Shown: positions 18,596 to 27,447 of the stretch, piece after piece
Layout: the number at the start of each line of letters is the position of its first letter
Position numbering within the stretch: the stretch's first letter is position 1
Source of the DNA: Thermophagus xiamenensis
GTDB taxonomy: Bacteria; Bacteroidota; Bacteroidia; Bacteroidales; Marinilabiliaceae
Length of the DNA: 64,000 nt
Direction of reading: 5' to 3'
Assembly: GCF_900112795.1 (NCBI RefSeq)
Contig: NZ_FONA01000006.1
Location: 62,001 to 126,000, forward strand
Program-made: the position numbers and the translations under genes
The notes under the pieces: model-generated
What the model was told of the DNA's origin: nothing
Databases searched by the model: none
What the model saw: the letters and a program-made list of their open reading frames with translations, nothing else

Positions 18596-18603
18596 TCAAA
18601 CTT
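18596..18603 (-). promoter_or_regulatory. Candidate -7 promoter box for the HTCS operon
   Basis: The minus strand reads TAAGTTTG, a perfect TAnnTTTG match, about 43 nt before the start of the secreted protein gene. A TTG exists upstream, but 24 nt away, which is longer than the usual 19 to 21. The operator-like repeat at 18625-18663 starts 22 nt upstream of the box, almost as at the GH43 promoter. Confidence 0.5.
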
Positions 18604-18624
18604 ACCTAACTAACAGAAGAAATC

Positions 18625-18663
18625 ATTCCAATAATAGGTATTGAATTTTTAAATATAGATATT
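18625..18663 (-). promoter_or_regulatory. Candidate HTCS operator upstream of its own operon
   Basis: TTTTTAAATATAGATATT (18646-18663) matches the GH43-promoter 18-mer in 17 of 18 positions. A weaker copy, ATTCCAATAATAGGTATT (18625-18642), lies exactly 21 bp away and matches the strong copy in 12 of 18 positions. On the transcribed strand the shared core is AATA(T/C)CTA. The position suggests autoregulation of the HTCS operon, perhaps also action on the divergent GH115 operon. Confidence 0.5.
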
Positions 18664-18926
18664 TTTAATTTCTTAAAACATCTATTCAATTTGGTTTCAC
18701 TGCCCTAAAAAAGTTACGCCATTTTAAAAATTTTTCTATTTTGTAGTGATTCTATTCAAAAATTTGGGAATTTCAAAATTTTAGGACTCAAAAAATTTTA
18801 CCATTCCTCCGTTTTTTATCTGATTTTAGAATAAGAGTATCTCAAATATAAAAACAATACACCTCTTTCTAATTATTTTTAAACTCTAAAAAGCGCTATT
18901 TTTTGTCATTCTACTTCATAAAATAG

Positions 18927-20372
18927 TTGGGAAATTATAAAAATCAGTCGATATGCGTTTTGAAGTTTTTTTTATTGTCCTATTTTTTTTTTCTAATAAA
19001 TAATACTGCAAATCTTGCACAACAAGAGATTCATAAAAGGTTAAACCCGGACATTTTTAAACCTCGGGTAATAATTCTAACCGATGTTTCCACCTGGGAA
19101 ACCGATGACAGCGAATCCCTGGTCAGACTATTAGTTCATGCTGATTTACTTGAGATAGAAGGAATAATATACACCACCGGATGGAGCCTGGACGAAGTTC
19201 GTGATGAATTCTTTCAACTCATACATGATGCTATTGATGCTTATGAAAAGGACTTGCCCAACCTGATGAAACGTTCAGGCCAGGAAACTTTTCTAAAAGA
19301 TGAATCCCGCCAAACTGTTGGCTACTGGCCAAGTGCAGATTATCTGCGTCAACGAACTATGTTTGGCAGTCGAAAACGGGGGATCGACCAAATAGGGAAA
19401 GAAAACACCTCTGATGGCAGTAATTGGATCATAAAACAGGCTGATGAAGAAGATGAACGCCCATTGTGGATATTAGTCTGGGGCGGAGGAAATACCTTAG
19501 CGCAAGCCGTATGGCAGGTACAGCAGGAACGAAACGAAGATGAATTGAAAGCCTTTTTGCATAAAATACCCACCTATGCCATTACCGATCAGGACAGATC
19601 TTACAAAAAAGGGACTCCTTATGATATAAGCTCCCATCAATGGTTGCGTCGCGATTTTGAAAAGGATTTGATATTTTTATGGGACGAATGTGCCTGGAAG
19701 TACCAAAACGGCACAGGCCGGGGAAACTGGGAAGAGTATGCCAGACATATACAAGGCCACGGTCATCTGGGAATAGTTTATCCAAAATATAAGTATGGAG
19801 TTGAAGGTGATACTCCTTCTTTTTTACATGTATTGCCCAATGGGCTAAACGATCCTATGGTTCCTAATCAAGTAAGCTGGGGTGGTTTTTTTACTTGGGG
19901 AATAGGTCCTGACAATGAAACCTATGCCTATGTTAATCATAAAGGCACAAGCCATGAAATCTGCTCAAAATATGAAGCCTATTTTTATCCTGCAACATTC
20001 AACAATTTTGCCGCCCGTATGGATTGGGCTGAAAATGGAAAAGGGAACAGAAACCCTATAGTCATTGTTAATGGAGATCGTGGCTTTAAACCCTTAGAAA
20101 TAGAAGCCCAATGCAATCAAAGAATAGTTCTGGATGCATCACAATCAATTGATCCAGAAAATAACAATCTCAGTTTTAATTGGTGGGTACTACCTGAAGC
20201 GGGTACTTTCAATCAAAAGATCACTATTCCTAATCCCCACAGCACAAAGACATATGTGATTATTCCCCCCGAAGCTAAAGGGAAGACCATCCACATAATT
20301 TGTGAAGTTACAGATAACGGAGAACCAAACCTTACAAGTTACAAAAGAATCATTATCAAAAGTAAATCATAA
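18927..20372 (+). CDS. DUF1593 nucleoside-hydrolase-like secreted protein
   Basis: This 481-residue exported protein matches the DUF1593 family. The N-terminal domain opens with RVIILTDVSTWETDDSESLV, which recalls the Asp cluster that binds calcium in nucleoside hydrolases. The C-terminal part (approx. 370-480: IVLDASQSIDPENNNLSFNW) is a PKD/immunoglobulin-like beta-sandwich. The family recurs in plant-polysaccharide loci but its substrate is not known to me; a glycoside-hydrolase-like role is inferred. It is the first gene of the plus-strand operon, with GH115 13 nt downstream. The open frame starts at TTG 18927. An ATG at 18952 is in another frame that stops soon and overlaps T-runs, so the true start is uncertain. 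Confidence 0.75.
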   Translation: MGNYKNQSICVLKFFLLSYFFFLINNTANLAQQEIHKRLNPDIFKPRVIILTDVSTWETDDSESLVRLLVHADLLEIEGIIYTTGWSLDEVRDEFFQLIHDAIDAYEKDLPNLMKRSGQETFLKDESRQTVGYWPSADYLRQRTMFGSRKRGIDQIGKENTSDGSNWIIKQADEEDERPLWILVWGGGNTLAQAVWQVQQERNEDELKAFLHKIPTYAITDQDRSYKKGTPYDISSHQWLRRDFEKDLIFLWDECAWKYQNGTGRGNWEEYARHIQGHGHLGIVYPKYKYGVEGDTPSFLHVLPNGLNDPMVPNQVSWGGFFTWGIGPDNETYAYVNHKGTSHEICSKYEAYFYPATFNNFAARMDWAENGKGNRNPIVIVNGDRGFKPLEIEAQCNQRIVLDASQSIDPENNNLSFNWWVLPEAGTFNQKITIPNPHSTKTYVIIPPEAKGKTIHIICEVTDNGEPNLTSYKRIIIKSKS

Positions 20373-20385
20373 AACCTCAAAAATT

Positions 20386-22938
20386 ATGAATAAGATTATC
20401 TCACTATTAGTCCTTTTTACTGTATTTTCAATAAATAATTTAATAGCCACACCGCAATATGTGTCAGAAAGCTACAACCGAAACTATTTCACCATATGTA
20501 ATGGCAATGTTGTAGCGCAATTATTGATTGATTCAACTGATTATACAGGTGTAAAAAGAGCCTTTTGTGATTTACAAAACGATATATATAAGGTCACAGG
20601 GACGAAACCCGATTTGAATTACAATAAAATACCACAAACAAAACATCTGATTATTGCCGGAACCCTGGGTAAAAGTGCTTTAATAAACGACCTGGCAAAC
20701 CGAAACATCATTAATCCTAACTTGCTTATTGATAAATGGGAGAAATTTATTATTAAAACCGTAAAAAATCCTTATCCAGGCGTAGAAAACGCACTCATTA
20801 TTGCCGGTAGCGATAAACGAGGAACGATTTATGGCATATATGATCTTTCGGAACAGATAGGTGTTTCGCCATGGTACTGGTGGGCAGATGTGCCGGTTAA
20901 GGAAAAAGAAAATCTCTTTGTAATTCCGGGAACTTATACGGATGGTGAACCTGCTGTAAAATACAGAGGCATTTTCATTAATGATGAGGCTCCCTGCTTA
21001 ACCAGTTGGGTAAAACACACCTACGGAACCGATTATGGAGATCACCGTTTTTATACAAAAGTGTTCGAGTTAATCCTTCGTCTGAAGGGTAATTTTTTAT
21101 GGCCAGCCATGTGGAGCTGGGCCTTTTATGCAGACGATTCTCTAAATAGTAAAACGGCCCACGAAATGGGCGTAATAATTGGAACATCGCACCATGAACC
21201 TATGGCCCGCAATCACCAGGAATGGGCTCGTAACAGACATAAATACGGTGCATGGAATTACGAAACCAATGCCACAGTCATTGACCAGTTTTTCCGCGAA
21301 GGAATAGAACGCGTAAAAGGAACCGAAGACATAATAACTATTGGGATGAGGGGAGATGGTGATGAAGCCATGTCACAGGAAACCAATGTCAAACTATTGA
21401 AAAAAATAATCCGCAATCAACGTAAAATCATTGAAGAAGTAACAGGTCGGCCTGCCAAAGAAACAACTCAAGTTTGGGCATTATACAAAGAAGTCTTGGA
21501 TTATTATGATCAAGGACTCCGAGTTCCGGACGATGTAATCATACTTCTTACCGATGACAACTGGGGCAACGTAAGACGCCTACCCAACGAAAAGGAAAGG
21601 CAGCATCCGGGAGGATGGGGCCTATACTATCATGTTGATTATGTAGGCGCACCAAGAAATTACAAATGGCTCAACGTTACACCCATCCAACATATGTGGG
21701 AACAACTGCAACTAACCTACGACTACGGGGTAGACAAACTATGGATCCTCAATGTTGGCGATATAAAACCCATGGAATACCCCATTACCCTGTTTCTGGA
21801 CATGGCCTGGGAACCGCTCAAATACAATGCGACCAATCTGCTGGACCATGCCCGGGATTTCTGTGCGCAGCAATTTGGCGAAGACCAGGCCGATGAAGCG
21901 GCTCGTATTCTTAATCTCTACTGCAAATACAACGGAAGGGTAACACCCGAAATGCTCGATCGATACACTTATAACTTGGAAACAGGTGAATGGAAAAAAG
22001 TATCTGATGAATACATAAAACTGGAAGCCGAAGCATTACGCCAGTATTTATCCCTAAAACCGGAATACAGAGATACCTATAAACAGCTGATACTTTACCC
22101 TGTTCAGGCCATGGCCAACCTTTATGAGATGTATTATGCACAGGCCATGAATCATAAGCTATATGCAGAAAACAATCCCCGGGCCAATTACTGGGCCGAC
22201 AAAGTGGAAAAAGCGTTTAAAAGAGATAAGGCATTAAGCTACGATTACAACAACGTCATGTCAGGCGGTAAGTGGAAAAACATGATGATCCAGAAAAAAA
22301 TAGGCTATACCTCCTGGAACGACAACTTTCCTGAAGATCAACTACCGGAAATTTATCGCATTGAAAACCCTGAAAAAGCCACAGGAAAGTATATCTTTTC
22401 ACCCAACGATGGCTACATCGCCATAGAAGCAGAACACTATTACCAGTTGCAAAACAGTAAGGAGGCAACCTGGACCGTTATTCCATACCTGGGACGAACA
22501 TTAAGTGGAGTGGCTCTCATGCCTTATTCCAAATCGGTTGAAGGCGCCTGGATATCCTATAAAATGAAGATTCCTGAAGAGGTAAAGAATGTAACCGTAC
22601 ACATCATTGTGAAATCGACCCTGGCATTCAAAAACCTGGAGGGGCACAGATATAAAGTTGGCTTTAAAGGAGCTGAAGAGAAAATAATTAACTTCAATGG
22701 TGATTTAAATGAAAAACCCGAAAATATTTATTCCAAATTTTATCCCACGGTGGCCCGCAGGGTGATAGAAAAAAAAGTCAATCTGAATATACCCTCTTCC
22801 GATGACGGCATGCAAACCCTGACCCTTACCCCTCTTGATCCGGGTATTGTGTTCGAAAAAATAGTGGTGGACTTCGGGGGTTATAAAGAATCCTATTTGT
22901 TCATGGATGAATCGCCCAACAAAAGGGTGGTAGATTAA
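20386..22938 (+). CDS. GH115 xylan alpha-1,2-glucuronidase
   Basis: This 850-residue enzyme has a signal peptide (MNKIISLLVLFTVFSINNLI). Its length and motifs fit GH115: GTIYGIYDLSEQIGVSPWYW early, the family block KGNFLWPAMWSWAFYADD, ITIGMRGDGDEAM in the barrel, and LTDDNWGNVRRLP, followed by an all-alpha linker and a C-terminal beta domain. GH115 enzymes remove (4-O-methyl-)glucuronic acid from internal xylose units of glucuronoxylan. I set the start at the ATG at 20386 because the upstream in-frame ATG at 20302 lies inside the DUF1593 gene and this one begins a normal signal peptide. Neighbours (DUF1593, GH43, HTCS, GH10) support glucuronoxylan as the target. Confidence 0.92.
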   Translation: MNKIISLLVLFTVFSINNLIATPQYVSESYNRNYFTICNGNVVAQLLIDSTDYTGVKRAFCDLQNDIYKVTGTKPDLNYNKIPQTKHLIIAGTLGKSALINDLANRNIINPNLLIDKWEKFIIKTVKNPYPGVENALIIAGSDKRGTIYGIYDLSEQIGVSPWYWWADVPVKEKENLFVIPGTYTDGEPAVKYRGIFINDEAPCLTSWVKHTYGTDYGDHRFYTKVFELILRLKGNFLWPAMWSWAFYADDSLNSKTAHEMGVIIGTSHHEPMARNHQEWARNRHKYGAWNYETNATVIDQFFREGIERVKGTEDIITIGMRGDGDEAMSQETNVKLLKKIIRNQRKIIEEVTGRPAKETTQVWALYKEVLDYYDQGLRVPDDVIILLTDDNWGNVRRLPNEKERQHPGGWGLYYHVDYVGAPRNYKWLNVTPIQHMWEQLQLTYDYGVDKLWILNVGDIKPMEYPITLFLDMAWEPLKYNATNLLDHARDFCAQQFGEDQADEAARILNLYCKYNGRVTPEMLDRYTYNLETGEWKKVSDEYIKLEAEALRQYLSLKPEYRDTYKQLILYPVQAMANLYEMYYAQAMNHKLYAENNPRANYWADKVEKAFKRDKALSYDYNNVMSGGKWKNMMIQKKIGYTSWNDNFPEDQLPEIYRIENPEKATGKYIFSPNDGYIAIEAEHYYQLQNSKEATWTVIPYLGRTLSGVALMPYSKSVEGAWISYKMKIPEEVKNVTVHIIVKSTLAFKNLEGHRYKVGFKGAEEKIINFNGDLNEKPENIYSKFYPTVARRVIEKKVNLNIPSSDDGMQTLTLTPLDPGIVFEKIVVDFGGYKESYLFMDESPNKRVVD

Positions 22939-23145
22939 CGCTAGCCAACGCCAACATAAAAAATCCATAGGGCCGTTTGGTCACTAAACTCAATAAAGTT
23001 GATAATAATTATTTCCGAAAGGAGAATAAAATATATTTTTGGGAAGAAGTTTGCTAAAAAAACCGATTTTAATTTGTGAAAATCTATGGTAGCGTTGCGA
23101 AACAAAAAAAATGAAACATTGATAAACAGTAAAATAAAATCATTT

Positions 23146-24720
23146 ATGAAAGCAAAGCAACTGATTCTATTTTTTTTCCTGGTGCTGATAGGGTATCCTA
23201 TCGCCACTGCGCAGAATAAGGCTGTCAACCCTGTTATTTTTGCAGATGTTCCCGACATGTCCATGATCCGGGTAAAGGACACCTATTATATGAGCAGCAC
23301 CACTATGCACATGTGTCCGGGGGTACCCATCATGAAATCCAAAGACCTCATCAATTGGGAAATAGTAAATTATGCCTATGCCATTCTGGATGATGTGGAT
23401 GCCCTAAACCTGAAAAATGGGAAAAATGCCTATGGCAGTGGTTCCTGGGCCAGTTGCCTTCGTTACCATAACCATACTTTTTATGTGAGCACCTTTGCAG
23501 GAACCACCAACAAAACCTATATCTATTCAACCAAAGATATTGAAAAGGGACCATGGAAGGTCACTTCCTTTTCTCCAGCTTATCATGACCACACCCTCTT
23601 TTTCGATGACGACGGCCGCATTTACATGATATGGGGCGCCGGAGAACTTCACATGGTTGAACTCAAGGAAGATCTTTCCGGCATCAAAGAACATACCGAA
23701 CGGGTACTTATCGAAAATGCCAGCGCCCCTGCCGGCTCCAATATCGGATTACAGGCCGAAGGCTCGCAGCTCTTTAAAGTTAATGGCAAATATTACCTTT
23801 TTAACATCACATGGCCCAAAGGAGGCATGCGTACCGTAGTGATCCACCGGGCAGATAAGATCACGGGACCCTACGAAGGCATGGTAGCTCTTCAGGATCG
23901 GGGCATTGCCCAGGGCGGTCTCATTGACACCCCTGAAGGGCGTTGGTATTCCTATCTGTTTCGCGATTACGGAGCTGTGGGTCGTATCCCCTACCTGGTG
24001 CCCGTAGAATGGAAAGATGGCTGGCCGGTACTGGGCATCGATGGCAAAGTACCCGAAACCCTTGATCTGCCCCCAAGCAATGGGTTGATACCCGGAATCG
24101 TGGCCTCCGATGATTTTAGTCGTCATCCCGACCAGGCCGATCTTCCCCTGGTCTGGCAATGGAACCACAACCCTGACAATCATCTGTGGTCGGTACGCGA
24201 GCGACCGGGATATCTTCGCCTCAAAACCGGAAGGGTCGACACTTCCTTTCTAATGGCCAGAAATACCTTAACCCAACGTACTATTGGCCCCCAATGCTCT
24301 GGATCCACATCCATCGACGTTTCCCATATGAAAGAGGGCGACTTTGCCGGATTAGCTCTGTTGCAAAAAGAATTTGGTTTGGTCGGAGTTAAAATGGAGA
24401 ACGGTAAAAAATCGATCACAATGGTTAGTGCTCAATCCGGCATCCCTGTTGAAAAGGAAAAAGTGAACCTCAATCAAAACACTGTTTATCTGAAAGCTGA
24501 ATGTAACTTTAGAAATCTAGCCGATACTGCACGGTTTTATTATAGTCTGGATGGGAACAACTGGATAAAAATAGGATCACCATTAAAAATGGTTTATACT
24601 CTTCCCCACTTCATGGGTTACCGTTTCGGACTATTCAATTACTCCACCATAACCCCTGGTGGTTTTGTAGATTTCGACTATTTTCATATAACCAATCGAA
24701 TTTCGGAAGACCAACAATAA
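23146..24720 (+). CDS. GH43 beta-xylosidase-like secreted enzyme
   Basis: This 524-residue enzyme has the signal peptide MKAKQLILFFFLVLIGYPIA. It has a GH43 propeller (approx. 25-310) and a C-terminal concanavalin-like domain (approx. 330-520). Candidate catalytic residues are the base D37 in DVPDMSMIRV, the modulator D148 in AYHDHTLFFDDDG, and the acid E205 in GLQAEGSQLF. The phrase DMSMIRVKDTYYMSSTTMHM is typical of subfamily-12-like members, which act on xylosyl or arabinosyl linkages. I chose the ATG at 23146; the longer frame from 23086 lacks a signal. It follows GH115 by 207 nt. By eye it is richer in G and C than its neighbours. Confidence 0.87.
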   Translation: MKAKQLILFFFLVLIGYPIATAQNKAVNPVIFADVPDMSMIRVKDTYYMSSTTMHMCPGVPIMKSKDLINWEIVNYAYAILDDVDALNLKNGKNAYGSGSWASCLRYHNHTFYVSTFAGTTNKTYIYSTKDIEKGPWKVTSFSPAYHDHTLFFDDDGRIYMIWGAGELHMVELKEDLSGIKEHTERVLIENASAPAGSNIGLQAEGSQLFKVNGKYYLFNITWPKGGMRTVVIHRADKITGPYEGMVALQDRGIAQGGLIDTPEGRWYSYLFRDYGAVGRIPYLVPVEWKDGWPVLGIDGKVPETLDLPPSNGLIPGIVASDDFSRHPDQADLPLVWQWNHNPDNHLWSVRERPGYLRLKTGRVDTSFLMARNTLTQRTIGPQCSGSTSIDVSHMKEGDFAGLALLQKEFGLVGVKMENGKKSITMVSAQSGIPVEKEKVNLNQNTVYLKAECNFRNLADTARFYYSLDGNNWIKIGSPLKMVYTLPHFMGYRFGLFNYSTITPGGFVDFDYFHITNRISEDQQ

Positions 24721-24861
24721 CAAAAACACCGATTCTGCTAAAGAATCCATACCTTACCCTTCCCTTCCCCTTTTGAACGCAGCGGTATCTCAAAACCTTT
24801 ATGCCTGCGCCTATTAAACGCAGTTACCCGAAAAATCAGGGCCACTCTTTGGAGATACAGG

Positions 24862-25000
24862 TATTTCCCGCGAATTTTATTTAAGAAATCCTTTGAAATA
24901 GCAGATACAGCCTGGTGACAATGAAAATTTTTCGGGGATAATGAAAATTGGACGGGGATGGTCAGAAATTCGCGGAAATAATGAAAATTCGACGGGAATT
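24862..25000. repeat. Four-unit 20-bp tandem repeat with an inverted partner
   Basis: Four units of exactly 20 bp start at 24921, 24941, 24961 and 24981. They share ATGAAAATT, then two or three variable bases, then CGGGGAT or a close variant; the third unit is the most diverged. An inverted, partial copy (TATTTCCCGCGAATTTTAT) lies at 24862-24880, so the region could fold back on itself. It sits between convergent genes. It codes for nothing visible; it may end transcription from both sides or be a genome-wide intergenic repeat. Confidence 0.7.
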
Positions 25001-25006
25001 GCAACC

Positions 25007-25981
25007 TTAGAGGGAATTATTCATTACAAATTCAATAATCTCGTTTAGATAACCGAATGCCAATGCCACAACGGTATCAGCAGCACCGTAATATACAGTT
25101 ACTTTATTATTTTTAACAATGGCAGCACAAGGAAATACCACATTAGGCACGTCTCCTGTCAATTCATAAATTTCATTTGGGGCCAATAAATAAGGTTGAG
25201 TACGATACAATACTTTTTCAGGATTTTCCAAATCAAGGATTGCTGCTCCCATAGAATAACGGTAACCGCGACAGGTATTAATCACACCATGATAAAACAT
25301 CAACCACCCTTGTTCAGTGCGAAAAGGAACGGTTCCAGCCCCAATTTTGGTGCACTGCCAGGCACTTTTCTCAAATGGTGCAACTTTCATAACACAACGA
25401 TGTTCGCCCCAATATTTCATGTCAGGGCTAAAACTGATAAAAACATCTCCGAAAGGTGTATGTCCATTATCACTAGGACGGCTTAACATTGCATATTTGT
25501 TGTTGATTTTTTCGGGGAAAAGAACACCGTTCCTATTAAATGGTAAGAAAGCATTTTCACATTGATAAAAATCAACAAAATCAAATGTATAAGCAATACC
25601 AATAGTAGGGCCATGGTAACCATTACACCAGGTAAGCCAGTAGCGGTCTTCAATAAATGTAACACGCGGATCGTATTTATATTCAGAATCCAACATATTG
25701 GTATTTCCCGGTTTCATTTTTATGGGTTCGGGATTGATTTCCCAATCGGTTCCATTTTTACTGAAACCAACATAAAGATTCATCTGTACGGCTTTGTTAT
25801 CGGAGCGAAAAACCCCTGCATAGCCAGCCTTAAAAGGAACAACTGCACTATTGAAAATACTATTGGAATTAGGAATATCATACCTGCCAATAATGGGGTT
25901 TTTTGAATATCTCCACATTACATCATTACATCCCTTCGGACGTTCTTCCCATGGGAAAAAAGAAATATTATTTATTTCCAT
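25007..25981 (-). CDS. GH130 beta-mannoside phosphorylase
   Basis: This 324-residue protein has no signal peptide and is therefore cytoplasmic. It is a GH130 five-bladed propeller with the catalytic Asp D104 in [10 protein letters not shown]. The stretch [20 protein letters not shown], followed by Gly-Val, is typical of the phosphate-using GH130 groups (mannosyl-glucose or mannooligosaccharide phosphorylases), where the His and nearby basic residues bind phosphate. It would split beta-mannosides with phosphate to give mannose 1-phosphate. It is the last gene of the mannoside locus, 65 nt after the LysO C-half gene. The frame extends to a TTG at 25987, but the ATG at 25981 is preferred. The exact acceptor sugar cannot be read. 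Confidence 0.85.
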   Translation of the reverse strand: MEINNISFFPWEERPKGCNDVMWRYSKNPIIGRYDIPNSNSIFNSAVVPFKAGYAGVFRSDNKAVQMNLYVGFSKNGTDWEINPEPIKMKPGNTNMLDSEYKYDPRVTFIEDRYWLTWCNGYHGPTIGIAYTFDFVDFYQCENAFLPFNRNGVLFPEKINNKYAMLSRPSDNGHTPFGDVFISFSPDMKYWGEHRCVMKVAPFEKSAWQCTKIGAGTVPFRTEQGWLMFYHGVINTCRGYRYSMGAAILDLENPEKVLYRTQPYLLAPNEIYELTGDVPNVVFPCAAIVKNNKVTVYYGAADTVVALAFGYLNEIIEFVMNNSL

Positions 25982-26046
25982 AGTCAAAGCAATAACGACA
26001 ATAAATTAATATTTTTAATAATATGACCATACCTTGAAAATACAAG

Positions 26047-26658
26047 CTAGAAAATAAAAAAATCCAGAATTAATGGGATGAGTAATGGAACCAATAATGT
26101 TAGAACAATTCCACTAAATACTGCAATTATACCATACTCACTTCCTGAATATTTAACTATGACCGGAAGTGTAGTGTCCATGGCAGTAGCACCGCCCGAG
26201 GCAATTCCTGCTAATTTACCAAAATAACGCACTAAAATAGGAACATACACTAATGTTAATATCTCTCTAAAAATATTGGAAAGTAAAGCTACAACCCCTA
26301 ACTGTGGCCCACTTAATCGGCTTATAATTACGGAAGATAAAGAATAATAACCCATTCCTGCACCGACAGCTATAGTCTCCTTTAAAGATAAATCATTCAT
26401 TAAAAAGGAAACAAAAGCTGCACCCAGCAAAGATCCTGCGATAATGAAAATAGGAACCAATAAAATCCTAAAATTTATTCTTTTTAGTATATAAAATGCT
26501 TCTTTGTCACTACCTGTATTCATCCCGGCTAAAACCATCAATACACACAATAAAACAGTCGGCAAATTTTCATTGGCCAAAAAAGAAGGAACCAGATCAT
26601 AAATTCCAGCCAATAAGCCAAGAATAAAAAATAATACTATTGTTAGGCTACTCTTCAT
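26047..26658 (-). CDS. LysO-like exporter, C-terminal half (DUF340)
   Basis: This 203-residue membrane protein has about six hydrophobic helices and the LysO/YbjE phrases LAGMNTGSD, IAVGAGMGYYSLSSVIIS and GGATAMDTTLPVIVKYSG. The E. coli lysine exporter LysO has about 299 residues; this gene matches its last two thirds, and the neighbour at 26802 matches its first third (93 + 203 residues). The two genes are 143 nt apart, so they are separate reading frames rather than one frameshifted gene. Why a lysine-exporter type sits inside a mannoside locus is not clear from the sequence. Confidence 0.8.
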   Translation of the reverse strand: MKSSLTIVLFFILGLLAGIYDLVPSFLANENLPTVLLCVLMVLAGMNTGSDKEAFYILKRINFRILLVPIFIIAGSLLGAAFVSFLMNDLSLKETIAVGAGMGYYSLSSVIISRLSGPQLGVVALLSNIFREILTLVYVPILVRYFGKLAGIASGGATAMDTTLPVIVKYSGSEYGIIAVFSGIVLTLLVPLLIPLILDFFIF

Positions 26659-26801
26659 GAGTTAAAGAATCATTAGTTTTATTCTATTTGTGTCTGCTCA
26701 AAAAAAATTATCCGGATTAACTACAGGTAAAAAAAGATGCGTCTGCCATTTCAACAAATAAGACAATATTTCACCCAAATACCGAACATATAAGAGAGGG
26801 C

Positions 26802-27083
26802 TCATTCATTCTTCTTAAACATCCATTTGTAAAGGATAAAGGCCATAATAACACTTCCCAAAATAGTTCCTAAAGCAATAACAAAAGCTTCGAGCCCAAT
26901 CTTAGAAAAACTTTCTAGAATTTCTTTTTTTGACCCAACAGAGATTCCAAGGAAAAATAACAACAAGTATATTGCCCAATTAACTCCGAAATCAATAATT
27001 CGTCGATTCTTTTTATTGTTTCTAAAAAGATAACCAAACAAAAGTCCGATAAAAAAAAGAATTACAACCAGAAGTGAAATCAT
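26802..27083 (-). CDS. LysO-like exporter, N-terminal half
   Basis: This 93-residue protein has about three membrane helices and the phrases FIGLLFGYLFRN and LLLFFLGISVGSKKEIL, which resemble the first third of LysO. It lies just upstream of the C-terminal half and would form the full transporter with it. I recall LysO being split in this way in Bacteroidota, so it is probably a natural two-gene form. The start ATG at 27083 is followed directly by a hydrophobic helix. A 364-nt spacer upstream holds an inverted-repeat element. Confidence 0.78.
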   Translation of the reverse strand: MISLLVVILFFIGLLFGYLFRNNKKNRRIIDFGVNWAIYLLLFFLGISVGSKKEILESFSKIGLEAFVIALGTILGSVIMAFILYKWMFKKNE

Positions 27084-27447
27084 ACGTTTCCCTTAAACAA
27101 ATCGGTGAATTAATTGACCCCACACAACCCTTAAAAAAGCCAATTAACAAACTATACTACATTTTAATTTCAAGCTACTCGAAAAAAACAATAAAATTAG
27201 TCACAAAGATAAAGGAATGTCCGAATCTCAAAAGATTTAACATATTCGGGCATAATAAAAAAAATATGGGAAGTCCTCTAAAACCCCATATTGAAATTAT
27301 CAGAAAGGATAAAAACGTATGACTAAAAAGTTCACAAAAGTCACACAAACACCTTTCAGAAAACAATTTAATTAATTTCGGATGGGGATAAAAGAGGACT
27401 TCCCACTATAAATCTTATAAAAAGGTTACAATATTCAAGTCTTACAT
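27084..27447. other. Intergenic region with an inverted-repeat element
   Basis: This 364-nt spacer separates the MFS permease from the LysO-like genes, all on the minus strand. The only structure I see is the element at 27267-27405. The rest is AT-rich without a clear promoter. A 63-residue frame on the minus strand here is not gene-like. Confidence 0.6.
27267..27405. mobile_element. Short element with 23-bp imperfect terminal inverted repeats (MITE-like)
   Basis: The left end reads TGGGAAGTCCTCT (27267-27279), then AAAA, then CCCCAT. The right end is its inverse: ATGGGG (27382-27387), then ATAAA, then AGAGGACTTCCCA (27393-27405). Thirteen end bases pair perfectly and six more pair after a short interruption. 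The whole is 139 bp with no coding capacity. I see no certain target duplication. It could be a miniature transposable element or a long-range hairpin. Confidence 0.45.

Larger units (their letters stand above)
18554..18926. other. Divergent intergenic region with promoter and operator-like repeat
   Basis: This 373-nt AT-rich spacer separates the HTCS operon (minus) from the DUF1593-GH115-GH43 operon (plus). It holds the -7 box at 18596-18603 and the 21-bp-period repeat at 18625-18663. Towards the plus-strand genes there are many A and T runs and only imperfect -7-like strings (for example TATTTTG near 18738), so I do not assign a plus-strand promoter. Confidence 0.6.

Noticed and set aside
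26659-26801. A frameshift joining the two LysO-like genes
   Set aside because: The 143-nt gap has stops in every frame and no membrane-helix coding, and each half has its own start, so a natural split is more likely.
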